A stretch of 64,000 bases of DNA, taken from NCBI GenBank assembly GCA_016195805.1, contig JACPYT010000002.1:248001-312000 (forward strand). The letters run 5' to 3'. A model generated the notes under the pieces. The model saw nothing but the letters and a program-made list of their open reading frames with translations. It searched no databases and was not told the DNA's origin. The stretch comes from Hydrogenophilales bacterium (lineage in GTDB: Bacteria > Pseudomonadota > Gammaproteobacteria > Burkholderiales > Thiobacillaceae). Positions 28,858 to 40,530 of this stretch are shown here, one piece after another; position 1 is the first letter of the stretch; every line of letters starts with the position of its first letter. Both the position numbers and the translations under genes were made by a program.

Positions 28858-29568
28858 ATGGCTGGTAAACTCTCGTCGCAAGACGAACAGATCACCAAGT
28901 ATGCGCCGCTGGTCAAGCGCATCGCGTATCACATGATGGCGCGGCTGCCCGCCAGCGTCGAAGTCGACGACCTCATCCAGGTCGGGCTGATCGGCCTGAT
29001 GGACGCGGTGGGGCGCTTCGACGGCACCCAGGGCGCGCAGTTCGAATCCTATGCCACCCAGCGTATCCGCGGCGCCATGCTCGACGAGCTGCGCGAAGCC
29101 GACTGGCTGCCGCGTCACGTGCGGCAGAAGTCGCGGCAGATCGAGTCCGCCATCCACCGGCTGGAGCAGCGCAACGGCAAGTCGCCTTCGGAACAGGAAA
29201 TTTCCGCCGAACTGGGCATGCCGATCGACCAGTATCAATCCATGCTGGGCGACGTGAAATGCTCCCAGTTGCTCTATTACGAAGATTTCTCGGATGAAGA
29301 CAGCGCCAGCTTTCTGGAGCGTTATCTGGTCGACGGCAGCAACGACCCGCTGGCCGTACTGGAGGATGAGGGGTTCCGCGACAGCCTGATCGCCGCGATC
29401 CACCATCTGCCCGAGCGCGAGCGCAGCATGATGGGCATGTACTACGAACAGGACATGAACCTGAAGGAAATCGGCGCGGTGCTCGGCGTATCCGAATCGC
29501 GCGTGTGTCAGCTGCATTCACAGGCGGTTGCGCGCCTGCGCGCCCAGCTCAAGATCTGGAAAGACTGA
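28858..29568 (+). CDS. fliA: Flagellar sigma factor 28 (FliA)
   Basis: This is the RNA polymerase sigma factor for late flagellar and chemotaxis genes. The 236-residue protein has region 2 (YAPLVKRIAYHMMARLPASVEVDDLIQVGLIGLMDAVGRFD), region 3 and region 4 (LPERERSMMGMYYEQDMNLKEIGAVLGVSESRVCQLHSQA). It follows the flhG-position gene by 24 bp. Its usual antagonist FlgM is not in the window. Confidence 0.95.
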   Translation: MAGKLSSQDEQITKYAPLVKRIAYHMMARLPASVEVDDLIQVGLIGLMDAVGRFDGTQGAQFESYATQRIRGAMLDELREADWLPRHVRQKSRQIESAIHRLEQRNGKSPSEQEISAELGMPIDQYQSMLGDVKCSQLLYYEDFSDEDSASFLERYLVDGSNDPLAVLEDEGFRDSLIAAIHHLPERERSMMGMYYEQDMNLKEIGAVLGVSESRVCQLHSQAVARLRAQLKIWKD

Positions 29569-29771
29569 CGCGGTATCGTCAGCCGGTCCTTCGGGTTGAG
29601 TCCAGGATCGGCGCCTGCAGCGTTCAGTGCTTGGCAATCGAACGACCATTGCCTGCGCACCGCGTCTTGCATCCATCCGATCCTGGGCTCAGCGCGGGGC
29701 ATGATTCCTGCTGCAATAGGCGCCGAATCCGCGATAATGGCGGCTTGTTCAATCCGCTCGTCCGTCTTCCC

Positions 29772-31043
<1,272 letters not shown>

Positions 31044-31065
31044 CCCGACCGACCCACGCCGTGCC

Positions 31066-31446
31066 GTGAAACCGATCGCGCGCCCCGTCTACCTGAATCT
31101 GCTGCGCATCCATCTGCCGCTCACCGGCTGGGTGTCGATCCTGCACCGGGTGTCGGGTGCACTGCTGTTTGCGGCCTTGCCGTTCGCGGTATGGGCGCTG
31201 TCGGTGTCGCTGTCGGGCGAGGCCGGTTTCCGGCGGATGGCGGACACGCTTGTCCACCCGCTGGTCAGGCTGCTTGTTCTGCTTCTGGTCTGGGCATTTG
31301 CGCATCATGTCTTGGCCGGCTTGCGGCACCTGGCGCTTGATGCGCACTGGGGCATGGACCTGAAGCGTGCCCGGCAGAGCAGTCTCGCAGTGTTGCTGGC
31401 TGGCGGTCTGGTCGCGCTCATCGCCGCGTGGAGACTGTTCGCGTGA
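31066..31446 (+). CDS. sdhC: Succinate dehydrogenase cytochrome b556 subunit
   Basis: This membrane anchor of complex II has 126 residues and three helices. The family signature [26 protein letters not shown] is at the N-terminus, and a histidine in helix 2 ([15 protein letters not shown]) is the likely heme b ligand. The start is GTG 31066. The stop overlaps the sdhD start (GTGA). Confidence 0.93.
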   Translation: MKPIARPVYLNLLRIHLPLTGWVSILHRVSGALLFAALPFAVWALSVSLSGEAGFRRMADTLVHPLVRLLVLLLVWAFAHHVLAGLRHLALDAHWGMDLKRARQSSLAVLLAGGLVALIAAWRLFA

Positions 31447-31802
31447 AGTCGACGACTGGATCGCATACCGGCACCGGCACCTGGCTGGTGCAGCGCGCGA
31501 CCGCACTGGTGCTGGCGGTGGCCTTGCCCGGACTGATGATCCATTTCCTGGCAGCATTACCGGTCGATTTCTCCGGCTGGCAGGCGCTGTTTTTGCCGCT
31601 TTGGGTGCGTGTGATGTTGCTGCTCACGATGACGGCACTGGCGCTGCATGCCTGGGTAGGGATGCGCGACATCTTCATGGATTACGTCCATTCGACCGGG
31701 GCGCGCCTCGCCATGTATCTGACCGTGATCGTCATCCTGGCAGGCAGCGTGGCATGGCTCGCCGTGATCGTGTTTGGTGGAACGCAGGGGAGCGCGGCAT
31801 GA
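31443..31802 (+). CDS. sdhD: Succinate dehydrogenase membrane anchor subunit
   Basis: This is the second membrane anchor of complex II, 119 residues from GTG 31443, which overlaps the sdhC stop; the track start at 31428 is a less likely GTG. It contains [18 protein letters not shown] and the conserved heme/quinone-side stretch [16 protein letters not shown]. The stop overlaps the sdhA ATG (ATGA). Confidence 0.9.
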   Translation: MKSTTGSHTGTGTWLVQRATALVLAVALPGLMIHFLAALPVDFSGWQALFLPLWVRVMLLLTMTALALHAWVGMRDIFMDYVHSTGARLAMYLTVIVILAGSVAWLAVIVFGGTQGSAA

Positions 31803-33553
31803 ACACGCGCCGCTTCGATGCGCTGATTGTCGGTGGCGGCGGTGCCGGCCTGCGCGCGGCGCTGCAGCTGGCGCGCTCGGACTACAAGGTCGCGGTGGTG
31901 TCGAAAGTATTCCCGACGCGCTCGCACACCGTGTCGGCGCAGGGCGGCATCACCGCCGCGCTCGCCAACGTCGACGACGACCGCTGGGAATGGCACATGT
32001 ACGACACGGTCAAGGGTGGCGACTGGCTGGGCGATCAGGACGCGATCGAGTTCATGTGCCGCGAGGCCGCCAGCGCGGTCTACGAATTGGAGCACATGGG
32101 GCTGCCGTTCTCGCGTCTCGACAACGGGAAAATCTACCAGCGGCCGTTCGGCGGCCAATCGAAAAATTTCGGCGGTGACCAGGCCACCCGCACCTGCGCC
32201 GCTGCCGACCGCACCGGTCACGCGCTGCTGCATACGCTGTACCAGCAGAACATTGCGCACCGCACGCAGTTCTTCGACGAATACTTCGCGCTCGACCTGC
32301 TGCGCGATGCCGAAGGCTACTGCCTCGGCGTCACCGCGATGAGCATCGAAACCGGCGAGCCGCTCTTGATCGAGGCACGCACTACCTTGCTCGCCACCGG
32401 CGGGGCAGGGCGGGTGTTCTGGAACAGCAGCAATGCCATGATCAACACCGGCGACGGCCTCGGCATGGTGCTGCGTGCCGGGCTGCCGTTGCAGGACATG
32501 GAGTTCTGGCAGTTCCATCCCACCGGCATCGCCGGCGTGGGTTGCCTCATCACCGAGGGCGTGCGCGGCGAAGGCGGTTACCTATTGAACAGGAACGGCG
32601 AGCGCTTCATGGAACGCTACGCGCCGCACGCGAAAGACCTCGCCGGGCGCGATGTGGTGGCGCGCGCCATTGCCATCGAAATCGCCGAGGGACGCGGCTG
32701 TGGAGCGCGCGGCGACTATGTCGATCTCAAGCTCGACCATCTGGGCGAGAAAACCATCGCCGAAAAACTCCCCGGCATCCGCGACCTGGCGATCCGCTTC
32801 GCCGGCGTCGACCCAGCCGAGAAAGCCATTCCGGTTGCCCCCACCGCGCACTACATGATGGGCGGCATCCCCACCAACCTGCACGGCCAGGTCGTCGCCC
32901 CCGCGCGCTTCGGCCCCGAGGAACCGGTTCCGGGCCTGTATGCCGTCGGCGAATGTGCCTGCGTGTCGGTGCATGGCGCCAACCGTCTGGGCGGCAACTC
33001 GCTGCTCGACCTCGTCGTGTTCGGCCGCGCCGCGGGCATGCACATGCTGGAGTATCTGCGCGACAACCCCTATGCGCGGCCCTTACCCGACCATGCGGCC
33101 GAGGCCAGCCTGGCGCGCCTGGCACGCTGGGAGCAGTCTGGCAGCGAACGCGTGGCAGCGATCACCGACGACCTCAGGCGCGTGATGCAGGCGCATGCCG
33201 GCGTGTTTCGCATCGATGCGGTGCTGCGCGATGGACTGGGAAAGCTGGGCGAACTGGAAACACGTCTGGCCCATGCCGGTCTGCAGGACACCAGCCGCGT
33301 GTTCAACACCGCGCGCATCGAGGCGCTGGAACTGGAGAATCTGATGGGGGTGGCGCGGGCGACGCTGGTGTCGGCGCTCAACCGCACCGAGAGCCGTGGT
33401 GCGCATACGCGGGAGGATTTCCCGCAACGCGACGACGAGCACTGGCTGAAGCACACCCTGTATTCGCGCGAGGGCGACCAGGTCGATGCCAAGCCGGTGC
33501 GGCTGAAGCCGCTGACGGTGGAGTCGATCCGGCCGAAGGAGAGGGTATATTGA
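31799..33553 (+). CDS. sdhA: Succinate dehydrogenase flavoprotein subunit
   Basis: This is the catalytic FAD subunit of complex II, 584 residues from ATG 31799. Visible are the dinucleotide motif [15 protein letters not shown], the covalent-FAD histidine region [16 protein letters not shown], the active-site FHPTGI and the C-terminal [19 protein letters not shown]. Starts and stops overlap on both sides (sdhD and sdhB). The track ORF from 31367 extends through sdhD out of frame and should not be used. Confidence 0.97.
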   Translation: MNTRRFDALIVGGGGAGLRAALQLARSDYKVAVVSKVFPTRSHTVSAQGGITAALANVDDDRWEWHMYDTVKGGDWLGDQDAIEFMCREAASAVYELEHMGLPFSRLDNGKIYQRPFGGQSKNFGGDQATRTCAAADRTGHALLHTLYQQNIAHRTQFFDEYFALDLLRDAEGYCLGVTAMSIETGEPLLIEARTTLLATGGAGRVFWNSSNAMINTGDGLGMVLRAGLPLQDMEFWQFHPTGIAGVGCLITEGVRGEGGYLLNRNGERFMERYAPHAKDLAGRDVVARAIAIEIAEGRGCGARGDYVDLKLDHLGEKTIAEKLPGIRDLAIRFAGVDPAEKAIPVAPTAHYMMGGIPTNLHGQVVAPARFGPEEPVPGLYAVGECACVSVHGANRLGGNSLLDLVVFGRAAGMHMLEYLRDNPYARPLPDHAAEASLARLARWEQSGSERVAAITDDLRRVMQAHAGVFRIDAVLRDGLGKLGELETRLAHAGLQDTSRVFNTARIEALELENLMGVARATLVSALNRTESRGAHTREDFPQRDDEHWLKHTLYSREGDQVDAKPVRLKPLTVESIRPKERVY

Positions 33554-34248
33554 TGAAATTCCGCCTCCACCGCTACAACCCAGAGACCGACGCCAAGCCC
33601 TTCATGCAGGACGTCGAACTCGACATCGACCCCGCCGGCAAGATGCTGCTCGATGCCCTGCTGGCGATCAAGGCGCAGGACGAGACGCTGTCCTTGCGCC
33701 GTTCCTGCCGTGAAGGCGTATGCGGGTCGGACGCGGTGAACGTGAACGGAAAAAACAGGCTGGCGTGCATCACGCCCTTGCCCGAGCTGAAGGAGCCGAT
33801 CGAGGTGCGGCCGCTGCCGGGGCTGCCGGTGATCCGTGACCTCATCGTCGACATGGAACCGTTCTACAAGCAGTACCGTTCGATCAAACCCTGGCTCGTC
33901 AACGACGCGCCCGAGCCCGAGGTCGAGCGCCTGCAGAGCCCGGCTGACCGTGCGCTGCTCGACGGCGCCTACGAGTGCATCCTGTGCGCCTGCTGCACGA
34001 CCTCGTGCCCTTCGTTCTGGTGGAATCCGGACACCTTCGTCGGTCCGGCCGGGCTATTGCAGGCGTACCGCTTCATCGCCGATAGCCGTGACGAGGCGAC
34101 GGCCGCGCGGCTCGACAACCTGGAGGATCCGTACCGGCTGTATCGCTGTCGCGGCATCATGAGCTGCGTGGAGGCTTGCCCCAAGGGACTGAACCCGACG
34201 GCGGCGATCGGGCGCATCAAGTCGCTGCTGGTGAAACGGCGTGTCTGA
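33553..34248 (+). CDS. sdhB: Succinate dehydrogenase iron-sulfur subunit
   Basis: This subunit carries electrons from FAD to quinone through three clusters: [2Fe-2S] in CREGVCGSDAVNVNGKNRLAC, [4Fe-4S] in CILCACCTTSCP, and [3Fe-4S] in CRGIMSCVEACPKGLNP. It has 231 residues from ATG 33553, which overlaps the sdhA stop by one base. The stop lies inside the start region of sdhE. Confidence 0.97.
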   Translation: MKFRLHRYNPETDAKPFMQDVELDIDPAGKMLLDALLAIKAQDETLSLRRSCREGVCGSDAVNVNGKNRLACITPLPELKEPIEVRPLPGLPVIRDLIVDMEPFYKQYRSIKPWLVNDAPEPEVERLQSPADRALLDGAYECILCACCTTSCPSFWWNPDTFVGPAGLLQAYRFIADSRDEATAARLDNLEDPYRLYRCRGIMSCVEACPKGLNPTAAIGRIKSLLVKRRV

Positions 34249-34495
34249 CATCTTGTCCTGGCGCTGCCGGCGCGGATTGCTTGAACTCGATCTCTGGCTG
34301 GGTGGCTTTTGGACCGCGCACCGCGCTACACTTCGACCTCACGAGACAGCCGCGCTGGGGCGGCTCCTGACCCTGTCCGACATGGAGATTGTAGACAGGC
34401 TGCATGGCAGGTCGCCCGCGGGCGACGGCGACCTTGAAGCGCTTATCGAACGCCTACAGCATTATCGAGCTGCAATAATTTTGGAATCGCGATGA
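34241..34495 (+). CDS. sdhE: FAD assembly factor SdhE
   Basis: This small helical protein (84 residues) promotes covalent flavinylation of SdhA. The family RGxxE motif is present in [12 protein letters not shown]. The start is GTG 34241, overlapping sdhB by eight bases, and the stop overlaps the gltA ATG. The placement directly behind sdhB supports the role. Confidence 0.9.
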   Translation: MSDILSWRCRRGLLELDLWLGGFWTAHRATLRPHETAALGRLLTLSDMEIVDRLHGRSPAGDGDLEALIERLQHYRAAIILESR

Positions 34496-35787
34496 AAAAA
34501 ACCGTCACCCTCACGTTCAGCGATGGCAGCCCGTCGATCGAACTGCCCATCGAACAGGGCACCTATGGCAAGCCGGTGATCGACATCCGGGCACTGGGCG
34601 CACACGGCTATTTCACCCACGATCCGGGTTTTACCGCCACGTCGAGCTGCACCTCGGCCATCACCTATATCGACGGCGACGAAGGCCTGCTGTATTACCG
34701 CGGCTACCCGATCGATGAACTGGCCTACCAGTCGGACTACATGGAAGTCAGCTACCTCCTGCTCCATGGGGAACTGCCGACGGCCGAGCAGAAGACGGCA
34801 TTCGAGCAGTCGATCCGCCATCACACCCTGCTGCACGACCAGATGGAAAACGTGTTCCGCGGCTTCCGCCGCAGCGCCCATCCGATGGCGGTGATGATCG
34901 GCGTGACCGGGGCGATGTCGGCCTTCTATCACAGCGGCCTCGACAACTTCAATCCGCAGCATCGCGAGGTCGTCGCCCATCGCCTCATTGCGAAAGTGCC
35001 GACGGTGGCAGCCTGGGCCTACAAGTTCAACGAGGGCCAGCCCTTCGTTTATCCGCAGAACCGCCTGAGTTATGCCGAGAACTTCATGCACATGATGTTT
35101 TCCAGCCCCTGCGAGCCCTACGAGCCCAATCCGGTGCTGGCGCGCGCGCTCGACCGGATTTTCATCCTGCACGCCGATCACGAGCAGAACGCGTCGACCT
35201 CGACCGTTCGCCTGGCCGGTTCCAGCGGCGCCAATCCCTATGCCTGCATCGCCAGCGGCATGGCTTCGCTGTGGGGACCGCTGCATGGCGGCGCCAACGA
35301 GGCGGTGCTGCGGATGCTGGAGGAAATGGATCATGTCTCCAAGATCCCGGAATTCATCCGCCGCGCGAAAGACAAGTCCGATCCCTTCCGTCTGATGGGT
35401 TTCGGCCACCGCATCTACAAGAACGTCGACCCGCGCGCCGCGATCATCCGCCAGACCTGCTACGAAGTGCTCGACGAACTCGACCTGCGTGACGATCCGC
35501 AGTTCAAGATCGCGCTCGAGCTCGAACGCATCGCACTGGAAGACGAGTACTTCATCGCCAGGAAGCTCTACCCCAACGTCGATTTCTATTCCGGCATCAT
35601 CTTCCGTGCCCTGGGCATCCCCACCAGCATGTTCACCGCGCTGTTCGCCATGGCGCGTACCGCCGGCTGGGTTGCGCAGTGGCACGAAATGCTGTCCGAC
35701 CCGGCGCACAAGATCGGCCGCCCGCGCCAGCTCTACACCGGGTCGGCACGGCGCGAATTCGTTCCGATCGAACAGCGCAAGGCCTAG
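34492..35787 (+). CDS. gltA: Citrate synthase (type II, hexameric class)
   Basis: This enzyme condenses acetyl-CoA and oxaloacetate to citrate. The 431-residue protein has the catalytic histidine regions [20 protein letters not shown] and [11 protein letters not shown], and the [14 protein letters not shown] signature. An N-terminal small domain ([19 protein letters not shown]) is typical of the NADH-sensitive Gram-negative enzyme. The start overlaps sdhE by four bases. Confidence 0.96.
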   Translation: MKKTVTLTFSDGSPSIELPIEQGTYGKPVIDIRALGAHGYFTHDPGFTATSSCTSAITYIDGDEGLLYYRGYPIDELAYQSDYMEVSYLLLHGELPTAEQKTAFEQSIRHHTLLHDQMENVFRGFRRSAHPMAVMIGVTGAMSAFYHSGLDNFNPQHREVVAHRLIAKVPTVAAWAYKFNEGQPFVYPQNRLSYAENFMHMMFSSPCEPYEPNPVLARALDRIFILHADHEQNASTSTVRLAGSSGANPYACIASGMASLWGPLHGGANEAVLRMLEEMDHVSKIPEFIRRAKDKSDPFRLMGFGHRIYKNVDPRAAIIRQTCYEVLDELDLRDDPQFKIALELERIALEDEYFIARKLYPNVDFYSGIIFRALGIPTSMFTALFAMARTAGWVAQWHEMLSDPAHKIGRPRQLYTGSARREFVPIEQRKA

Positions 35788-35811
35788 CGGGACGCCAGGA
35801 ATCGATCGGCC

Positions 35812-38508
35812 ATGAGCGCACCCGACTGGCATCTGACTTCGCCGTTGTATGCCGGCAATGCGGCGTATCTGGAACAGTTCGGCGACGACGCGCTGGCGCC
35901 GTGGCTGACACAGCCACTGCCGGGTGCGGCGGCCGGGTCGGATGCCGCGCAGGTTGCCGTGCTGCGGCTGATCAACGCCTATCGCTATCTGGGCGTGCGG
36001 CAGGCCGACCTGGATCCCCTGCGGCGTTTCGAACCGCCGCCGACGCCTGAGCTTGACCCTGCGCACTATGGCCTGACCGAGGCCGACCTGACGCGTGAAT
36101 TCGAGACCGGCTCGTTGTTCGGCGTGGAGCGCACCACGCTGGCCGATATCCTGCAGCGCCTGAACAACGCCTATTGTGGCCATGTCGGCGCCGAATACAT
36201 GCACATCACCGATGTGGCCCGCAAACGCTGGCTGCAGGAGCGCATCGAGTCGGCCCAGGGGCGATTCGGGGTGTCAGCGGACCTGAAGAAACAGCTGCTG
36301 AAGCGGCTGACCGACGCCGAGACGCTGGAAAAATTCCTCCACACCCAACACGTCGGCCAGAAACGTTTCTCGCTCGAAGGCGGCGAGAGCCTGATTCCGC
36401 TGCTCGACCAGGTGATTGCGCGTTGCGCGCGCCATGGCGCCAAGGAAATCGTGATGGGGATGGCGCATCGCGGACGCATCAACGTGCTGGCCAACATCAT
36501 GGGGTGCTCGCTGGAAAGCCTGTACGAAGAACCGCGCAACGGCTATCCGGATTCGCCGCTGTCGGGCGACGTCAAATACCACCAGGGCTTTTCCTCCGAC
36601 ATCGCCACGCCGTATGGTCCGGTGCACCTGGCGCTGGCATTCAACCCTTCGCATCTCGAAATCGTGCATCCGGTGGTGCGCGGCTCGGTGCGGGCACGTC
36701 AGGACCGTCGTGGCGACGTGCTCGGTTACGAAGTGGTGCCGGTGATCCTGCACGGCGACGCCGCGCTGTCGGGACAGGGCGTGGTGATGGAAAGCCTCAA
36801 CATGTCGCAGACGCGTGGCTTCAGGAACGGCGGCGCGATCCACATCGTCATCAACAACCAGATCGGCTTCACCACCTCCGACCCACGCGACGTACGCTCG
36901 ACCCTGTACTGCACCGACGTGGCCAAGATGGTCGAGGCGCCGGTGCTGCACGTCAACGGCGACGACCCCGAAGCGGTGGCCTTCGCCGTGCAGACCGCGG
37001 TGGACTACCGCTATACCTTCCACAAGAACTGTTTCATCGACCTGGTCTGCTACCGTCGCCACGGCCACAACGAGCAGGACGAGCCGCTTGCCACCCAGCC
37101 GCTGATGTATCGACGCATCCAGGCCCATCCCAGCACGCGCATGCTGTATGCCCAGCGGCTGGTCGACGAAGGCGTGCTGTCCCAGGCGCAGGTCGACGAC
37201 CTGGTGGATGTGTGCCGCGAACGGCTGGAACATGGCGAATCGCTGAGTTCGCCGATCCTGTCCGATTTCAAGGCAACCTATGGCATGGACTGGGGGCGCT
37301 TCAAACACGGCGCCTCCAGCGAGGTGTCGACTGCGGTATCGGCCAGCCGGCTGGATTTCCTGGGCGAGCGCATTACCACGCTGCAACACGAAATCGAGCT
37401 GCATTCACGGGTGCAGAAAGTGCTGGACGACCGCCGCAAGATGCGGGCTGGCGAACTGCCGGTGGACTGGGGCTATGCCGAGACCCTGGCCTACGCCAGC
37501 CTGCTCGACGCCGGCTACAACGTGCGGGTATCGGGGCAGGATTCGGCGCGCGGCACCTTCTTCCATCGCCACGCAGTGTGGCATGACCAGAAGCGCGAAC
37601 GCCGTCAGAGCGGCGTGTATGTACCGCTCGAACACATTCACGACCGGCAGGGCGATTTCAACATCATCGATTCGCTGCTGTCGGAAGAGGCCGTGCTGGC
37701 GTTCGAGTACGGCTACGCCACCGCCGATCCCGACACGCTGGTGGTGTGGGAGGCGCAGTTCGGCGATTTCGCCAACGGCGCGCAGGTGGTGATCGACCAG
37801 TTCATCACCAGCGGCGAAGCCAAATGGGGGCGCCTGTGCGGCCTGACGCTCATGTTGCCGCATGGCCTCGAAGGGCAGGGGCCGGAGCATTCGTCGGCAC
37901 GCCTCGAACGCTATCTGCAATTGTGCGCACAGGAGAACATCCAGGTCTGCGTGCCGACCCTGCCGGCACAGATGTTCCATCTGCTGCGGCGGCAACTCGT
38001 GCGACCGCTCAGAAAACCGCTGGTGATCATGAGCCCCAAGAGCCTGCTGCGTCACCCTGTCTCCACGTCGTCGCTGGCGGATCTGAGCAGCGGGACGTTC
38101 CTGCCGGTCATCGATGATCCGCGCGCACCGCGCCAGGCGAAACGCGTGGTGGCGTGCAGCGGGCGCGTGTGGTTCGATCTCGAGGCGGCCCGGGCGGCGC
38201 GCGGGTTGGACGACATTGCGCTGGTGCGGGTGGAACAGCTTTATCCCTTCCCCGAGGCAGCGTTCTGCGCCGTGCTGAACGCCTATCCGCTGGCCGGCAC
38301 CTTCGTCTGGGCGCAGGAAGAACCGATGAACCAGGGCGCGTGGTATCAGACCCTGCATCACCTCAATCACTGCGCGCCCGGCGGGCGCCGCTTCCACTAC
38401 GCTGGGCGGCCCGCGGCGGCTGCGCCGGCATCGGGCTACGTGTCCCGCCATCGGGCTGAACTGGAAGCGCTGATCGGCGACGCGCTGGAGACCCCCTATG
38501 AAGCTTGA
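35812..38508 (+). CDS. sucA: 2-oxoglutarate dehydrogenase E1 component
   Basis: This thiamine-diphosphate-dependent decarboxylase is the entry enzyme of the OGDH complex. The 898-residue protein shows [17 protein letters not shown], the ThDP-binding region [24 protein letters not shown] with [15 protein letters not shown], and the C-terminal transketolase-like part ([20 protein letters not shown]). The N-terminal segment that normally docks on E2 is present ([14 protein letters not shown]). It overlaps sucB by 11 bases. Confidence 0.96.
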   Translation: MSAPDWHLTSPLYAGNAAYLEQFGDDALAPWLTQPLPGAAAGSDAAQVAVLRLINAYRYLGVRQADLDPLRRFEPPPTPELDPAHYGLTEADLTREFETGSLFGVERTTLADILQRLNNAYCGHVGAEYMHITDVARKRWLQERIESAQGRFGVSADLKKQLLKRLTDAETLEKFLHTQHVGQKRFSLEGGESLIPLLDQVIARCARHGAKEIVMGMAHRGRINVLANIMGCSLESLYEEPRNGYPDSPLSGDVKYHQGFSSDIATPYGPVHLALAFNPSHLEIVHPVVRGSVRARQDRRGDVLGYEVVPVILHGDAALSGQGVVMESLNMSQTRGFRNGGAIHIVINNQIGFTTSDPRDVRSTLYCTDVAKMVEAPVLHVNGDDPEAVAFAVQTAVDYRYTFHKNCFIDLVCYRRHGHNEQDEPLATQPLMYRRIQAHPSTRMLYAQRLVDEGVLSQAQVDDLVDVCRERLEHGESLSSPILSDFKATYGMDWGRFKHGASSEVSTAVSASRLDFLGERITTLQHEIELHSRVQKVLDDRRKMRAGELPVDWGYAETLAYASLLDAGYNVRVSGQDSARGTFFHRHAVWHDQKRERRQSGVYVPLEHIHDRQGDFNIIDSLLSEEAVLAFEYGYATADPDTLVVWEAQFGDFANGAQVVIDQFITSGEAKWGRLCGLTLMLPHGLEGQGPEHSSARLERYLQLCAQENIQVCVPTLPAQMFHLLRRQLVRPLRKPLVIMSPKSLLRHPVSTSSLADLSSGTFLPVIDDPRAPRQAKRVVACSGRVWFDLEAARAARGLDDIALVRVEQLYPFPEAAFCAVLNAYPLAGTFVWAQEEPMNQGAWYQTLHHLNHCAPGGRRFHYAGRPAAAAPASGYVSRHRAELEALIGDALETPYEA

Positions 38509-39583
38509 GGTGCGTATACCGTCCCTGTCCGACTCGGTTGCCAGCGGCACCCTGCTGCCGTGGCGCAAGCAGGTCGGCGAGGCCGTGGCGCGCGACGAAA
38601 CGCTGGTCGATCTGGAAACCGACAAGGTGATCCTGGAAATTCCTGCGCCGGCATCCGGCACGCTGGTCGAACTGCGCCAGCCCGAAGGCGCCGTGGTCAA
38701 GGCCGCCGAGGTGGTGGCGGTGATCGAGACCGGCGAGCACGATGTTGTTCCGACACCTGCCGAGAAGCCGGTGCAGCCGGTTGCCTCAGCACCCCTCGCG
38801 CCGCCTGTAGCATCCATGCCTGCGCCGACGCAAGCCAGCGTGGCCTTGCCCACTGCGCCGGCCGCAGCACCCGTCATCCCGTCAGGCGAAAGCCGCCGCG
38901 AGCCGATGTCGCGCCTGCGCAGTCGCGTGGCCGAACGTCTGGTCGCGGCGCAGCATACCGCCGCCATGCTCACCACCTTCAACGAGGTGAACATGCAGCC
39001 GGTGAACGAACTGCGTCAGCGTTTCAAGGCCGACTTCGAGGTCAGGCATGGCGTCAAGCTCGGCTATATGTCCTTCTTCGTGCGGGCGGTGTGCCAGGCG
39101 CTGCAGCAGTTCCCCGTCGTCAATGCCGCCATCGACGGCAACGACATCGTGTGGCAGGGCGACGCCGACATCGGTATCGCGATCTCCAGTCCGCGCGGGC
39201 TGGTGGTGCCGATCCTGCGCCGCGCGCAAGCCCTGTCGTCCGCCGAAATCGAAGCGGCCATTGCCGACTTCGCCCGCCGCGCGCGCGAGGCGAAGCTCAC
39301 GCTCGAGGATCTCGCGGGCGGCACCTTCTCCATCACCAACGGCGGCGTGTTCGGTTCGCTGCTTTCCACGCCCATCCTCAACCCGCCGCAGTCGGCGATC
39401 CTCGGCATGCACACGATCCAGGAGCGCCCAGTGGCGGAAAATGGCCAGGTCGTGATCCGTCCGATGATGTATCTGGCGCTCACTTACGACCACCGCCTGA
39501 TCGACGGGCGTGACGCGGTGCAGTTCCTGGTTGCGGTGAAGACGGCGCTGGAAGCGCCGGAATCCCTGCTGGAGAGCGTCTGA
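38498..39583 (+). CDS. sucB: 2-oxoglutarate dehydrogenase E2, short form
   Basis: This is a dihydrolipoyl succinyltransferase of 361 residues. The lipoyl domain is normal ([19 protein letters not shown], lysine target in DK). The catalytic domain starts at [21 protein letters not shown] and contains the [11 protein letters not shown] active-site motif. Between them (about residues 80-128) lies only a Pro/Ala-rich linker. I cannot find the peripheral subunit-binding domain (an LPPAxRRL...GTGxxGRxxKxDV-like stretch) that normally docks E3 or E1. No lpd gene follows. Confidence 0.92.
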   Translation: MKLEVRIPSLSDSVASGTLLPWRKQVGEAVARDETLVDLETDKVILEIPAPASGTLVELRQPEGAVVKAAEVVAVIETGEHDVVPTPAEKPVQPVASAPLAPPVASMPAPTQASVALPTAPAAAPVIPSGESRREPMSRLRSRVAERLVAAQHTAAMLTTFNEVNMQPVNELRQRFKADFEVRHGVKLGYMSFFVRAVCQALQQFPVVNAAIDGNDIVWQGDADIGIAISSPRGLVVPILRRAQALSSAEIEAAIADFARRAREAKLTLEDLAGGTFSITNGGVFGSLLSTPILNPPQSAILGMHTIQERPVAENGQVVIRPMMYLALTYDHRLIDGRDAVQFLVAVKTALEAPESLLESV

Positions 39584-39584
39584 G

Positions 39585-40412
39585 ATGACCGACAGCCTGG
39601 TCGAGATCCGTGACCTGCATTTCGCCTACGGCGACCGCTCCGTGCTCAGGGGTATCAACCTGTCCATCCCACGCGGCAAGGTCGTCGCCATCCTCGGCGT
39701 CAGCGGCTGCGGCAAGACCACCCTGCTGCGCCACGTCGGCGGCCAGTTGCGGCCGGCGCGCGGCCAGGTGAAATTCGACGGGCAGGTGGTGCACGAACTG
39801 GACAACGACGCGCTCTACGCCATGCGGCGAAAGATGGGGATGATGTTCCAGGTCAGCGGGCTGTTCAGCGACCTGTCCGTGTTCGACAACATCGCCTATC
39901 CGATGCGCGAGCACACCGACCTGCCGGAAGACGTCATCCACGACCTGGTGCTGATGAAATTGCATGCAGTCGGCCTGCGCGGTGCCCACGCCCTGCGAAC
40001 CAGCGAACTGTCGGGTGGCATGGAACGCCGAGTGGCACTGGCCCGGGCGATCGCGCTCGATCCCAGGCTGATCATGTACGACGAGCCTTTCGCCGGCCTC
40101 GACCCGATCTCGCTCAACACCATCGCCAACCTGATCCGCCGGCTCAACGATGCGCTCGGCCTGACCTCGATCGTGGTGACCTACGACGTCTCGGAATCGC
40201 TGAAAGTGGCCGACTACGTCTATTTCATCCATGACGGTGTGGTCGTGGCTGAAGGGGAGGCTTCTGCAATGGGCGACTCGACCGACCCTTTCGTCCATCA
40301 ATTCGTCCACGCAGAGCCGGATGGGCCGGTGGCCTTCCAGTATCCGAGCAGGCCGTTTGGGGAAGAACTGGACATCTCTGCCGCCGCATCCGGGATAAAG
40401 CCCACCGCGTAG
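39585..40412 (+). CDS. ABC transporter ATPase, MlaF-like orphan
   Basis: This 275-residue ATPase is most like MlaF, the nucleotide-binding subunit of the phospholipid-trafficking Mla system. Walker A (GVSGCGKTT), the Q-loop (MMFQVSGLF), signature (LSGGMERR) and Walker B (LIMYDEPFAGLD) are intact. The switch histidine expected after Walker B is tyrosine (VVTYDVSES, Tyr200). The product carries a C-terminal extension of about 40 residues. No mlaE/D/B/C gene is adjacent; it starts 1 bp after sucB, so it is probably read on the same transcript. Confidence 0.75.
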   Translation: MTDSLVEIRDLHFAYGDRSVLRGINLSIPRGKVVAILGVSGCGKTTLLRHVGGQLRPARGQVKFDGQVVHELDNDALYAMRRKMGMMFQVSGLFSDLSVFDNIAYPMREHTDLPEDVIHDLVLMKLHAVGLRGAHALRTSELSGGMERRVALARAIALDPRLIMYDEPFAGLDPISLNTIANLIRRLNDALGLTSIVVTYDVSESLKVADYVYFIHDGVVVAEGEASAMGDSTDPFVHQFVHAEPDGPVAFQYPSRPFGEELDISAAASGIKPTA

Positions 40413-40530
40413 CCGCTGCGGGGCCTCGCACGCTTCAGTTAAGCGAAAAATCGTCGTTATTCCCTGATACACACAGTTGGATGGGAGGCCCGGTGAGCAA
40501 AGCCGATTCTTCATACTGGAGGGCTCAGGC

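Noticed and set aside
34462-36204. 580-aa minus-strand ORF opposite gltA/sucA
   Set aside because: Antisense to two certain TCA genes; composition is that of a reverse-complement shadow.
38498-39583. Reading the short sucB as a pseudogene
   Set aside because: The frame is intact, lipoyl and catalytic motifs are complete and the gene is embedded in an operon; a domain-lacking but functional E2 is more likely.
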